DNA of 64,000 nucleotides from NCBI GenBank assembly GCA_944323945.1, contig CALUUL010000004.1:1-64000 (forward strand), read 5' to 3'. Source of the stretch: Candidatus Gastranaerophilales bacterium. GTDB taxonomy: Bacteria; Cyanobacteriota; Vampirovibrionia; Gastranaerophilales; Gastranaerophilaceae. Under the pieces are notes generated by a model, which was not told the origin of the DNA, did not search any database, and saw only the letters and a list, made by a program, of their open reading frames with translations. Of this stretch, positions 51,374 to 61,365 are shown one piece after another (position 1 is the first letter of the stretch; the number at the start of each line of letters is the position of its first letter). The position numbers and the translations under genes were made by a program.

Positions 51374-52669
51374 ATGATGAAAACTTTTATAATAAAAACT
51401 TTAGGATGTAAAACAAATCAAGTAGAATCTGCTTTAATCGCAGAAAATATGACAAATAGCGGATACAAAGAAACGAACAATATAAAAGAGGCAAACTATT
51501 ATATCTTAAATTCTTGTTCTGTAACCCAAATTGCAGATTCCAAAAATTTATCATACATAAGAAAAGCAAAAAGAGAAAATCCAAAAATTAAAATAATAAT
51601 AACAGGGTGTATGGCACAATTGGAAAAAGAAAATCTCTTGAAACAAAATTTTGCAGACTATGTAATTGGAAACAACGAAAAAAATGATATTGCAGATATA
51701 ATAAATAAAGGTGAAAATTTAAAAGTTTCAGATATTTTTAGTCACGATTATTTTAGATATGAGAAATTACATCAAACACATAGAACCAGATCTTCTGTAA
51801 AAATACAAGACGGCTGTAACAATAGATGTTCATACTGCACAATTCCGTTTGCGAGAGGAAAAAATCGTTCAAATTCAATTAAAAATATAATTGAACAAAT
51901 CAATTTATTTGCTGATGAAGGTTATTATGAAACAGTTTTAACCGGTATTCATATTGGACAATGGGGAAATGATTTCAATCCAAAATTAAAACTTCAGAAT
52001 TTATTAGAGGAAATAGAAAAAACAAATATAAAAAGATACAGACTAGGATCATTAAATCCAACAGAACTAACAACAGATTTTATCAATTTCTTATCAAAAT
52101 CTAAAAAATTTTGCCCACACTTCCATCTTTCACTGCAATCAGTTTGTAATAAAACACTAAAAGCAATGAATAGAAACTATAATGTTGAAGAAATAAAGAA
52201 CTTAGTAAATTATATTAACTTAAAATTTGACAAAGCCTTTATTGGCTGTGATATTATTGTAGGTTTTCCAAACGAAACAATAGAAGACTTTGAAATAACT
52301 ATAAATAATATAAAAGAATTGGGATTAACACGTATACATGTATTTCCTTATTCAAGAAGGAAAGGAACAATCGCAGATAAAATGGATAATCAAATAGAGA
52401 CAACAGAAAAAAAACGAAGAGTAAAACTTGTCCAAGAAATATCCGATACAAAGTTAAATGCATTTTTTAATAAAAACATTGAAACATATAATGAAGTTAT
52501 AATAGAAAAACAAAGAGATAAAAAAACAGGATTGCTAAAAGGAATAACAAATAATTATATAAATGTCTTAATTGACGATAAAGATAGCTATAAAGACAAA
52601 CTTGTAGAAGTAAAATTAATAAGCATATCAGACTATAATGAAAAAATGATTGCGAAAATTGTAACATAA
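51374..52669 (+). CDS. mtaB: tRNA t6A37 methylthiotransferase MtaB
   Basis: A 431-residue methylthiotransferase. The N-terminal UPF0004 domain has the three cluster cysteines Cys12, Cys48 and Cys79, the radical SAM motif is Cys148-x3-Cys152-x2-Cys155, and a C-terminal TRAM-like domain follows (about 370-431). The N-terminal KTLGCKTNQVES and the RIHVFPYSRRKGT segment fit MtaB rather than MiaB or RimO. It adds a methylthio group to t6A at position 37 of certain tRNAs. Paralogue choice is by motif, so MtaB is likely but not proven. Confidence 0.9.
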   Translation: MMKTFIIKTLGCKTNQVESALIAENMTNSGYKETNNIKEANYYILNSCSVTQIADSKNLSYIRKAKRENPKIKIIITGCMAQLEKENLLKQNFADYVIGNNEKNDIADIINKGENLKVSDIFSHDYFRYEKLHQTHRTRSSVKIQDGCNNRCSYCTIPFARGKNRSNSIKNIIEQINLFADEGYYETVLTGIHIGQWGNDFNPKLKLQNLLEEIEKTNIKRYRLGSLNPTELTTDFINFLSKSKKFCPHFHLSLQSVCNKTLKAMNRNYNVEEIKNLVNYINLKFDKAFIGCDIIVGFPNETIEDFEITINNIKELGLTRIHVFPYSRRKGTIADKMDNQIETTEKKRRVKLVQEISDTKLNAFFNKNIETYNEVIIEKQRDKKTGLLKGITNNYINVLIDDKDSYKDKLVEVKLISISDYNEKMIAKIVT

Positions 52670-52746
52670 TAAAATCTTTAATTTACATGAAAAGTAGCAA
52701 TGTGCTACCATATTTATGAACAAGGGTCGAGAAAAGGGATAAACAA

Positions 52747-55700
52747 ATGCGCTATGTACCTTTACATGTACATACAGAATATAGTTTACTTGATGGTGCA
52801 ATAAGAAACAAAGACTATATCAAATTTGCAAAAGATAATAACTTTGAAGCGGTTGCAATTACAGACCATGGTGTTATGTATGGCGCATTAGAGTTCTACA
52901 GACTTGGGAAAGATATGCAGTTTAAAACAATTATAGGCTGCGAATTTTATGTACTTCATGGAGACATTACTCAAAAAGATACAAATAATCGTGAATTATA
53001 CCATTTAGTACTGCTTGCAAAAGATAATACAGGATATAAAAATCTGGTAAAACTTGTTAGTATTGCCCATATAGACGGATTCTATTATAAACCTCGTATA
53101 AACCGAGAAATTTTAGAAAAACACTCAGAAGGGCTTATCTGCCTATCTGCTTGCGTTGCAGGCGAGTTGGCACAAAGCATCTTAAACGGGAATAAAGAAG
53201 AAGCAAGAGAAACTGCTAAATGGTATAAGAATCTATTTAAAGATGATTATTACATAGAAATTCAAGACCACGGAATTGAAGAACAAAAAAGAACAAATCC
53301 TGAACTTATTAAAATTGCAAAAGAATTAGAGATACCTCTTGTTATAACAAATGACAGCCACTATTTAAGAAAAGAAGATGCGTCTTGGCATGATACTCTT
53401 TTATGTATACAAACTAATGCATTAAAAGAAGATGAAAACAGATTTAAATTTTCAAATAGCGAATTTTACGTAAAAACACCTGAAGAATTAAGAGAAGCAT
53501 TTAAATGGCTTGATGCTGAAACATTTGAAGAAGCAATAGAAAATACGGCTAGAATAGCAGATAAATGTCACGTAATAATTGAACTTGGAAAAAGTATTTT
53601 ACCATCATTCCCTGTTCCTGAAGGTCATACAATTCCATCCTATTTAGGATTTTTAGTAAGAAAAGGGCTTCACGAAAGATACGAAGAAATAACCCCCGAA
53701 ATTGAAGAAAGATGCAAGTATGAACTTGAAATCATAAACAAAATGGGATTTGACGCATACTTTTTAATAGTATGGGACTTTATAAACTACGCAAAAACAC
53801 ACGGAGTTCCCGTTGGACCTGGAAGAGGTTCTGCAGCAGGAAGTTTAATTGCATATGCACTTGGAATAACAGACCTTGACCCAATTAAACACCATTTATT
53901 CTTTGAAAGATTTCTAAACCCTGAACGTATATCAATGCCCGATGTCGATATAGACTTTGGAGACGGACGTGAAAAAGTAATAGAATATGTTACGGAAAAA
54001 TATGGGAAAGACAAAGTTTGCCAAATTATAACATTTGGTACACTTTCTGCAAAAGCTGCAATAAAAGCAGTTGCACGTGTTATGAATTTACCATTTGAAA
54101 TTTCAAATAAAGTAAGCCAATATGTACCATCTGAAGTTGGTATGACAATTGATAAAGCACTTGAAGTTTCACCTGATTTTAAAAAAGTATATGATGAAGA
54201 TGCTCTTATAAGACAAATTATTGATGAAGCAAGAAACATTGAGGGACTAAAACAAAATACCGGCATGCATGCTGCAGGAGTTATTATATCGCACTATCCA
54301 TTAAATGAGATTGTACCTGTACAATATGCAAAAGAAGGAAATGTAATAACAGAATATCCAAAGGAAGATTGCGAAAAAGTCGGTCTTCTAAAAATGGACT
54401 TCTTAGGGCTAAAAAACTTAACTATCATCATACAAACATTAGATATGATAAAACAACGCCACGGAATAGACGTTGATATAAACCACATACCATTAGATGA
54501 TGAGGCAACATACAAAATGTTAATGACAGGAAGCACAGATGGTGTATTCCAGTTAGAATCTGCAGGTATGAAACAGCTGGTAAAAGATTTACGACCATCA
54601 GTGTTTGAAGATTTAGGTGCTTTAGTTGCATTATTCCGTCCCGGTCCATTAGGCTCCGGTATGGTAAAAGACTTCGTAGAAAGAAAACACGGAAGACAAG
54701 AAATAAAATATGCACATCCTTTACTTGAACCCGTATTAAAAGATACTTATGGAACGCTAGTATATCAAGAACAAATCATGCAAATATTCCAAGTACTGGC
54801 AGATTATTCACTTGGCGGCGCAGATGGTGTAAGACGTATAATGGCTAAAAAGCACCCTGAAGATCTCGTAAAACTAGAAGGACCATTCATTGAAAAAGCT
54901 GTAAGTAAAGGTATGAGTGAAAAAGATGCAAAAGAGCTTTTTGATCAAATTGGTAGCTTCGCAAGTTACTGCTTTAATAGATCTCACTCTGCATGTTATG
55001 CTTTTGTAGCTTACCAAACCGCATATTTAAAAGCACACTATCCTGTTGAATATATTTCAGCAATGTTAACAAATTCAAAAGATGATCAAACCAAAACACA
55101 ACTATATATTGCTGAAGCCCAAAAATTAGGTATTAAAGTACTTCCTCCAGATATAAATAAATCTAATTCAGAATTCACTCCTGACGGTGACAATATAAGA
55201 TTCGGACTTAATTCAATTAAAGGAATTGGAGAAGCTGTACTAAAAGAGATAGAAGAAGAAAGAACTAAAAACGGTGAATTTAAATCAATAGCTGATTTTA
55301 CACAAAGAATTAATCCAAGAGTGATAAATAGAAAGGCACTTGAAAATCTTACTAAAGCAGGTGCTATGACTTGCCTTGAACCTTGTAGAAAAAAAGTATT
55401 TAATAATATTGAAAATATACTAAACGCTGCAGCTAGAGAAAATGAAGCAAAAGAACTGGGACAAGTAAGCTTATTTGCAGGACTGGGAGGAAGTATAGGT
55501 GGAAGCAGCTATCAAATGAGTTCTTTTGAATTATATGGAAGTAATGAAGAATTTTCAGATAAAGAAATTCAAGAATTTGAAAAAGAATATCTCGGTTTTT
55601 ACGTTACAAGCCACCCATTAGAATCAATCAGAGATAAACTTCCGTTCTTAACAACTCACCATATTTCAGATATGGAAAATATCAAAAATGATACTTTTAT

Positions 55701-56190
55701 TACTATTTGCGGCTTATTAACTTCAGTAAGACAAATTCCTACGAAAAAAGATCCTACTAAATTTTTAAAAGCAGGAGTTATTGAAGATTTAACAGGAGAA
55801 ATTGCTTTTGTTGCGTTCCATAAAACACTACAAGAGTGTAATTCTCTAATAGAACAAGAAAAAAAAGTAATAATGTCTGGTAAATTGCAAAAAAGAGAAG
55901 AAGGTAATCCTCAAATAATTGTAGAAAGTATAAAACCTGTCGAAAATAGTAATATAGTAACAATAAAACTAAAAAAAGAAATTCCATTCGAAACATTTAT
56001 TGCTATTAAAGATACATTAGTTAAGTACAAAGGGAGCGATCCTTTAGTATTTATTACAGATAATAATGGCATAGAAACAAAAGTTCTTGCCTCATCAAAT
56101 TTCTGGTTGAATGCATCAAATGAAATGATTCAATCATTAGAAAAACAATTTAGTAACAATATAGCTGTATCAATCAGCTCACTTGCGTAG
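52747..56190 (+). CDS. dnaE: DNA polymerase III alpha subunit
   Basis: A 1147-residue replicative polymerase. The N-terminal PHP domain (PLHVHTEYSLLDGA), the palm with catalytic Asp residues in SMPDVDIDFGDGR, the VGPGRGSAAGSL block, the fingers and a C-terminal OB-fold region (about 985-1070) are all present. No intein or insertion is seen. AAAGGG precedes the ATG. A small hairpin GTAGCA / TGCTAC at 52694-52708, without a T-run, lies between it and mtaB. Its end overlaps the convergent HD-GYP gene by 17 bases. Confidence 0.98.
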   Translation: MRYVPLHVHTEYSLLDGAIRNKDYIKFAKDNNFEAVAITDHGVMYGALEFYRLGKDMQFKTIIGCEFYVLHGDITQKDTNNRELYHLVLLAKDNTGYKNLVKLVSIAHIDGFYYKPRINREILEKHSEGLICLSACVAGELAQSILNGNKEEARETAKWYKNLFKDDYYIEIQDHGIEEQKRTNPELIKIAKELEIPLVITNDSHYLRKEDASWHDTLLCIQTNALKEDENRFKFSNSEFYVKTPEELREAFKWLDAETFEEAIENTARIADKCHVIIELGKSILPSFPVPEGHTIPSYLGFLVRKGLHERYEEITPEIEERCKYELEIINKMGFDAYFLIVWDFINYAKTHGVPVGPGRGSAAGSLIAYALGITDLDPIKHHLFFERFLNPERISMPDVDIDFGDGREKVIEYVTEKYGKDKVCQIITFGTLSAKAAIKAVARVMNLPFEISNKVSQYVPSEVGMTIDKALEVSPDFKKVYDEDALIRQIIDEARNIEGLKQNTGMHAAGVIISHYPLNEIVPVQYAKEGNVITEYPKEDCEKVGLLKMDFLGLKNLTIIIQTLDMIKQRHGIDVDINHIPLDDEATYKMLMTGSTDGVFQLESAGMKQLVKDLRPSVFEDLGALVALFRPGPLGSGMVKDFVERKHGRQEIKYAHPLLEPVLKDTYGTLVYQEQIMQIFQVLADYSLGGADGVRRIMAKKHPEDLVKLEGPFIEKAVSKGMSEKDAKELFDQIGSFASYCFNRSHSACYAFVAYQTAYLKAHYPVEYISAMLTNSKDDQTKTQLYIAEAQKLGIKVLPPDINKSNSEFTPDGDNIRFGLNSIKGIGEAVLKEIEEERTKNGEFKSIADFTQRINPRVINRKALENLTKAGAMTCLEPCRKKVFNNIENILNAAARENEAKELGQVSLFAGLGGSIGGSSYQMSSFELYGSNEEFSDKEIQEFEKEYLGFYVTSHPLESIRDKLPFLTTHHISDMENIKNDTFITICGLLTSVRQIPTKKDPTKFLKAGVIEDLTGEIAFVAFHKTLQECNSLIEQEKKVIMSGKLQKREEGNPQIIVESIKPVENSNIVTIKLKKEIPFETFIAIKDTLVKYKGSDPLVFITDNNGIETKVLASSNFWLNASNEMIQSLEKQFSNNIAVSISSLA

Positions 56191-57298
56191 CTTCTGAAGA
56201 TATCTTAAAATCAATATTCTTAACTAAAAATGAATATTTTTGATATGCTGCTTCAGGATTCATTCTAGCATCATTAATCTTAGCTTCGAGTTTTATAAAT
56301 AGCTCAGCCAGTTCAGGATCAAACTGAGTACCTGAACAACGTTTAATTTCTGATATAGCAACTTCATGCGATAAAGCTGTACGATACGGCCTTGTTGAAG
56401 TCATTGCATCATATGTATCTGCTAATGCAATAATCCTACCTGGAAGCGGAATTTGTGTTCCTTTTAAGCCATCAGGATAACCTGTTCCATCCCACTTTTC
56501 GTGGTGAGCTTTTACCCATTCCGATATCATTTGCAATTTTTTTATATTAATTACTATTTTTTCTCCTCTTACAGGGTGAGATTTCATAACCAAAAACTCT
56601 TCATCTGTAAGCTTACCATTTTTACATAAAATACTTTTGGGCATAGCAATTTTACCAATATCATGTAATAGCCCAGCTATCTCTATATCTTCCATATAAG
56701 AATCATCAAGATTAAGTTCTTTTGCCAATATCATTGAATATAATGTAACTCTTAATGAATGACCATTTGTATATGAATCCTTTGTATCCAAAGCATTTGA
56801 TATAGCTCGTATTGTCTTATAAAACAACTCCCTTAACTCATTATAAAACACCTTATTATTAGTAGCCATTGAATATTTTGAAATTCCACTTTCAACTGCA
56901 ATTTTTAACTCTTCCGGTTCAAAAGGCTTTAATATATATTGAAACAAATCACAATCATTAATTGCAGATACTAAAATATCAGTATCAACATGACCGGTCA
57001 ATAATATTTTAATTATCTGAGGATTTGTTTCACGAACCTTTTTTAAAAATTCGGTACCTTCCATAACTGGCATTTTTTGGTCACTTACAATTAATGCTAT
57101 TTTATCACCATATTGCTTTACAACATCTAAAGCTTCAACACCATTATGTGCAGTTAGTATATTATATTTTCCTCTAAATGTCCTTTTTAAAAGTTGCAAA
57201 TTATTTTCTTCATCATCAACTATTAAAACGGTTTTCTTTTCATCCATAGAAAAATTTAAAACAACATCTAAACTTTCTTTTAATTCACAAGAACTCAT
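56174..57298 (-). CDS. Response regulator with HD-GYP domain (RpfG-type)
   Basis: A 374-residue protein. The receiver domain (about 22-140) has the acidic pair in IVDDEE and phosphoacceptor Asp73 in VSDQKMP. The HD-GYP domain (about 165-350) is intact: LLHDIGKIAMP, KSHPVRG, HHEKWDGTGYPDG and ADTYDAMTSTRPYR. Family members hydrolyse cyclic di-GMP or other cyclic dinucleotides. GGTGGT lies before the ATG. No histidine kinase is next to it. Across a divergent 153-base gap is a GT2 gene. Confidence 0.94.
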   Translation of the reverse strand: MSSCELKESLDVVLNFSMDEKKTVLIVDDEENNLQLLKRTFRGKYNILTAHNGVEALDVVKQYGDKIALIVSDQKMPVMEGTEFLKKVRETNPQIIKILLTGHVDTDILVSAINDCDLFQYILKPFEPEELKIAVESGISKYSMATNNKVFYNELRELFYKTIRAISNALDTKDSYTNGHSLRVTLYSMILAKELNLDDSYMEDIEIAGLLHDIGKIAMPKSILCKNGKLTDEEFLVMKSHPVRGEKIVINIKKLQMISEWVKAHHEKWDGTGYPDGLKGTQIPLPGRIIALADTYDAMTSTRPYRTALSHEVAISEIKRCSGTQFDPELAELFIKLEAKINDARMNPEAAYQKYSFLVKNIDFKISSEATQVS

Positions 57299-57451
57299 TA
57301 ACTACCACCAATATCGTTCAATAACTCGACTATCGACTATCAAGATTACAAACTTTAATACATTATAACATTATTTTACAAAAGTTAACAACAAGAAAAA
57401 AAAAACAATCTGTCATATAATTTTATTAAATCAATTTGTAAATGAGGAATT

Positions 57452-58243
57452 ATGCTAAACGGTAAAAAAATTGTAGTTGTTATGCCTGCTTATAATGCTG
57501 AAAAAACATTAGAAAAAACTTATCGTGAAATATATCAAGATATTGTTGATGAAATTATATTAACAGATGATAAATCCAGTGATAATACAAAAGACTTGGC
57601 AAAAGATTTAAATATAACAACTATTGTACATAAGGAAAACAGAGGATATGGTGGAAATCAAAAATCTTGCTATACAGCTGCTTTAAAATCTAATGCGGAT
57701 ATAGTTATTATGCTTCACCCTGATTATCAATATACACCTAAGCTAATTCCTGCTATTGCCTCAATGTTAGCATTCGAAGAATATGATGCAGTAATTGCAT
57801 CAAGAATGTTATCTAATGCACTTGAAGGTGGCATGCCGTTATATAAATACATTGCAAACAAATTTCTAACAGCTTTTGAAAATATATTTTTAGGGCAACA
57901 TCTATCTGAATACCATACAGGATTTAGGGGGTTTAAACGAAATGTACTAGAAAATTTACCATTGGAATCTTGTGATGATGATTTTATTTTTGATAATGAA
58001 ATGCTAGCCTTAGTAACTTATTATGGTTACAAAATAGGAGAAATAAGCTGTCCAACGAAATATTTTCCGGAAGCTTCATCTATAAATTTTTCACGTTCTT
58101 GCAAATACGGATTTGGCGTTTTAGCTGTGAGTATAAAATATTTCTTGGCATATACCGGTATTTATAAATCAAGAATTTTCAGAAAAGATGCAAAAAGATT
58201 AGATACTAGTTCTGAACTTCCATTTTATCATAAAACAAAATAA
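57452..58243 (+). CDS. Family 2 glycosyltransferase (dolichyl-phosphate-mannose-synthase-like)
   Basis: A 263-residue GT-A enzyme. The N-terminal VVVMPAYNAEKTLEKTY, ILTDDKSSDNT and MLHPDYQYTP (Asp as metal site) give the donor site. A conserved DDDFIFDNEMLA and a late SCKYGFGVLAVS lie in the acceptor region. There is no transmembrane segment, so this is the short DPM1-like form that loads a lipid carrier at the membrane surface. GAGGA precedes the ATG. It sits between two HD-GYP genes and ends 1 base before the second, which may link glycan output to cyclic-dinucleotide signalling (inference). Confidence 0.92.
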   Translation: MLNGKKIVVVMPAYNAEKTLEKTYREIYQDIVDEIILTDDKSSDNTKDLAKDLNITTIVHKENRGYGGNQKSCYTAALKSNADIVIMLHPDYQYTPKLIPAIASMLAFEEYDAVIASRMLSNALEGGMPLYKYIANKFLTAFENIFLGQHLSEYHTGFRGFKRNVLENLPLESCDDDFIFDNEMLALVTYYGYKIGEISCPTKYFPEASSINFSRSCKYGFGVLAVSIKYFLAYTGIYKSRIFRKDAKRLDTSSELPFYHKTK

Positions 58244-58244
58244 C

Positions 58245-60107
58245 TTAAATTTTCGTAGCTAAAGATGGTGCAATTGAAATAAATTGTCTTACCAATTCCT
58301 TATCCCACTGAATACCAGCTCCTTCTTCAAGTATTGAGCAGGCTTTTTCGAAGCTCATTCCTTTTCTATATGGTCTATCACTAATTAATGCATGATAAGT
58401 ATCTGCTATAGCCACAATTCTTGCTGCTAAGGGTATTTCTTCTCCTTTTAATCCACAAGGATATCCTTTTCCATTCCATTGTTCATGATGATATTTTACA
58501 ATTGGTATTAAATCGTGCAATAATGGGTTCGGTTCTAATATCTTTTCAACACCAATTGTTGGATGATTTTGTATAATTTTAAATTCTTCTGCCGTTAATT
58601 TATCCGGTTTTGTTAGAACATATTCAGGAATTCCTATTTTACCAATATCATGAAGCAACGCTCCAAGTTTTATACGTTCAACTTCTTTATCCGGTAAATT
58701 AATTGCCTTAGCCAACGCAACCGAATATCTTGATACAGAAGAAGAATGGTCTTTTGTATATTCATCCTTAGCATCTATTGCACTCGCCAAAGAAGTTACA
58801 ACTTCTATTAAATGATTTTGTGAAATAATATTCTCATTTTGGAACTGCTCAACTAAAGCTTCCTCAAAATTAATTCCTAATTGAGAATGCCTTTTTGCCA
58901 TTACAGTTGCAAAAGAATTTAAAGCCGTATCATCCCAGAAATCATAATCTTGAGTTGAAACAATTGTTGACCGTCCATTGTTATAACCTTTGGTCTTTGA
59001 TACCAATACAGCCTGTTCCGCTAATATTAATAACTTTTCTTTATCCATTGAATCATCAGGATAAGTAGCAATTCCAACAGACACTTTGTTAATTGGTCCA
59101 ATATCATCAATTAGGCAACAAGATAATGTATATGTCAAATATTCAGCCATATATTTTGCTTCTTCAGCATTAACATTTCTCAATATTACAGAAATTTTAT
59201 CACCACCATATCTGGCTGCAATATCTTGTTTCTTAATATTTTCATTTATCTTGTTTGCTACTAACTTAATTACTTCATCACCTTTTGAATGTCCATATTC
59301 TCTATTTATTTCACCCATATTATTAATATCAAAAATAATAACAGATACTTTTGTTTTATGTATTTCTGCATATGCTAACTCTTGTGATAATAATTCATGA
59401 AATCTTCTATGCGAATACAAATTAGTTAGACCATCCATATATGAACTTTGAGCAACTTTTTCGGATAAAATTGAATTCTGAACCAACAAGCCTAAGTTTG
59501 TAGCAGACATTTGATATAAATTAATATGATTTTGAACATTATAATCACTTGCCATAGCAACACAGATGTTTTTACCCTGTATTTGTATTGGAACGATTAC
59601 ACAAGGTAAATTAACTAATGATGGAAGTTTAAGGAATGCTGAATTTTGAACTATCGAAACTTCTCCATTTATTATGGCCTTAACAATTTCATTATCCTTA
59701 TCACTCATAAAAACTTTAAATGAATATACATTAGAATTTTTATCTAAAAGTTTTATATTTATAGAATTAGATTTTTCATTAATTAAACCTAAAGCTGTAT
59801 ATGAACAATTTAACCTAGATGTAAACATATTATGAAAAGCATTCAATGAAGCTTTAATATCACTATGATTTTTTATAATGTCATTGGTTTCTTTAATAAA
59901 ACCTGCATAATCAACAATACCATATGTTTTCTCACAATGGTGACTAATTATACCGTGAGAAGTATTAACAGAATTCATTCCACTCCCCAGTATATTTATT
60001 TTAGCAACCAAACCACTTTTATCAATTGGATTTGTTATTATTGAATTTGAGGGAGAGAAACTTCTACTTTGCTTACTTGAATCTTTTATTTTATTATCTT
60101 TTTGCAT
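58245..60107 (-). CDS. GAF-GGDEF-HD-GYP protein with degenerate GGDEF motif
   Basis: A 620-residue signalling protein. A GAF-like domain (about 65-215) precedes a GGDEF domain (about 220-390) in which the signature reads YGGDKIS instead of GGDEF. The usual RxxD inhibitory site is also not evident. The HD-GYP domain (about 430-615) is intact: LLHDIGKIGIPEY, NHPTIGVEK, HHEQWNGKGYPCG and ADTYHALISDRPYR. It therefore probably senses through GAF and degrades cyclic dinucleotides, with the GGDEF domain regulatory or inactive. AGGA lies upstream of the ATG. Confidence 0.92.
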   Translation of the reverse strand: MQKDNKIKDSSKQSRSFSPSNSIITNPIDKSGLVAKINILGSGMNSVNTSHGIISHHCEKTYGIVDYAGFIKETNDIIKNHSDIKASLNAFHNMFTSRLNCSYTALGLINEKSNSINIKLLDKNSNVYSFKVFMSDKDNEIVKAIINGEVSIVQNSAFLKLPSLVNLPCVIVPIQIQGKNICVAMASDYNVQNHINLYQMSATNLGLLVQNSILSEKVAQSSYMDGLTNLYSHRRFHELLSQELAYAEIHKTKVSVIIFDINNMGEINREYGHSKGDEVIKLVANKINENIKKQDIAARYGGDKISVILRNVNAEEAKYMAEYLTYTLSCCLIDDIGPINKVSVGIATYPDDSMDKEKLLILAEQAVLVSKTKGYNNGRSTIVSTQDYDFWDDTALNSFATVMAKRHSQLGINFEEALVEQFQNENIISQNHLIEVVTSLASAIDAKDEYTKDHSSSVSRYSVALAKAINLPDKEVERIKLGALLHDIGKIGIPEYVLTKPDKLTAEEFKIIQNHPTIGVEKILEPNPLLHDLIPIVKYHHEQWNGKGYPCGLKGEEIPLAARIVAIADTYHALISDRPYRKGMSFEKACSILEEGAGIQWDKELVRQFISIAPSLATKI

Positions 60108-60160
60108 TAACCAATCCTGAATACGTTTTATTATAAGTCTATAAATTAAAAAAGTTGCGA

Positions 60161-60183
60161 TTTTGTAATAAACTGTTACAAAA
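60161..60183. promoter_or_regulatory. Perfect inverted repeat upstream of the GAF-GGDEF-HD-GYP gene
   Basis: TTTTGTAA (60161-60168), 7 bases, TTACAAAA (60176-60183). It lies about 55 bases upstream of the start at 60107 and just before a TATAAT near 60131-60136 on the minus strand. This suits a dimeric regulator site, but no known motif matches exactly. Confidence 0.45.
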
Positions 60184-60237
60184 ATATCTTAACATAACAT
60201 AATAATTTTGCAAAATCAAAATTCCAGAATATATCCT

Positions 60238-61365
60238 TTAGATATTATTTACAATTATTTCAGCCGATTTTTGGGCAGCTCCAGATGTTACTAATTGTTG
60301 CTTTACATTTTTCAACATATGTATCATTTTATTTTTATAATCCTCATCATTTAGAATCTTATTTACAGATTCAAAAATAAATTTAGGTTTTGCTTTAAAC
60401 TGCAATAATTCAGGAACAATATCCTGATTCAAAATAATATTAGGAAGACAAACTCTTTTTATACATCTAACAAGCATATATATTAAATATAAAAACATTG
60501 GACCTTTATAACTAATAATCATAGGGGTATTATACAGAGCAGCTTCAAGAGCGACCGTACCGGATGCAAGTATAAGAGCATCTGATGATGACAACAATTC
60601 ATAATTTTTATTTTTTAGAACTTTTATATCTAAATCTTTATATTTTTCCAAAACAGGGTTTATAAGTTCATCTTTAATACTTGGAGCCTGTGCCAATGCA
60701 AATTGAATATTAGGATTTTTTTTCTTTAATAACTTTGCAGACTCTAAAAATAACGTCAGAAGATTATTTATTTCAAATTTCCTTGATCCAGGGAAAATAG
60801 ATACCAACTTTCTGTTTATATCAAAATCATTTTGAGAGAAAAACTCAATTTTATTGACCTTATCTGGAATTTCTGCCAATAATGGATGTCCAACAAACTC
60901 CGCATCAACACCGATTTTATCATACATTTCTTTTTCGAAAGGAAATATTGTTAATACTTTATTTATATTCTTTTTTACTGTATTTAATCGCCACTTTCTT
61001 GATGCCCATATCTGAGGTGGAATATAATAGTATATTTTAAACCCATATTTAGAAAGCAATTTTGAAAGATTAAGATTAAATCCCCCATAGTCAACCATCA
61101 AAACCATATCCGGTTTATACTCATTTTTCAAATAAGAAGCAATTTTCTTACCTAAATTAATATGTGACAATATAATACTAATATTAAAACCCATAGCAGA
61201 CATTTTAGAGTGATCGCAATATAACTTCACACCAACATTTGAAAGATTAGAGCCACCAACTGCCTCAATCTGTATATCTGGAGCAATTTTTTTTATCTCT
61301 TTTACTACATCTGCAGCGTGTCTATCACCAGAATATTCACCTGTAATTATAAATAATTTTTTCAT
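60238..61365 (-). CDS. lpxB: Lipid-A-disaccharide synthase
   Basis: A 375-residue GT-B enzyme of usual length. The N-terminal IITGEYSGDRHAADV, SAMGFNISI, VDYGGFNLNLSKLL, YYIPPQIWASRKWR and FVGHPLLAE are classic LpxB motifs. It condenses UDP-diacylglucosamine with lipid X to the lipid A disaccharide. The ATG overlaps the lpxI stop (ATGA). With LpxI next to it, lipid A synthesis and an outer membrane are strongly implied. Confidence 0.97.
   Translation of the reverse strand: MKKLFIITGEYSGDRHAADVVKEIKKIAPDIQIEAVGGSNLSNVGVKLYCDHSKMSAMGFNISIILSHINLGKKIASYLKNEYKPDMVLMVDYGGFNLNLSKLLSKYGFKIYYYIPPQIWASRKWRLNTVKKNINKVLTIFPFEKEMYDKIGVDAEFVGHPLLAEIPDKVNKIEFFSQNDFDINRKLVSIFPGSRKFEINNLLTLFLESAKLLKKKNPNIQFALAQAPSIKDELINPVLEKYKDLDIKVLKNKNYELLSSSDALILASGTVALEAALYNTPMIISYKGPMFLYLIYMLVRCIKRVCLPNIILNQDIVPELLQFKAKPKFIFESVNKILNDEDYKNKMIHMLKNVKQQLVTSGAAQKSAEIIVNNI

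Noticed and set aside
52747..56190. Intein in dnaE
   Set aside because: The protein has normal length and continuous conserved motifs.
60165..60179. NtcA site (GTA-N8-TAC)
   Set aside because: The spacer between GTA and TAC is 9 bases, not 8, so the match is not valid.
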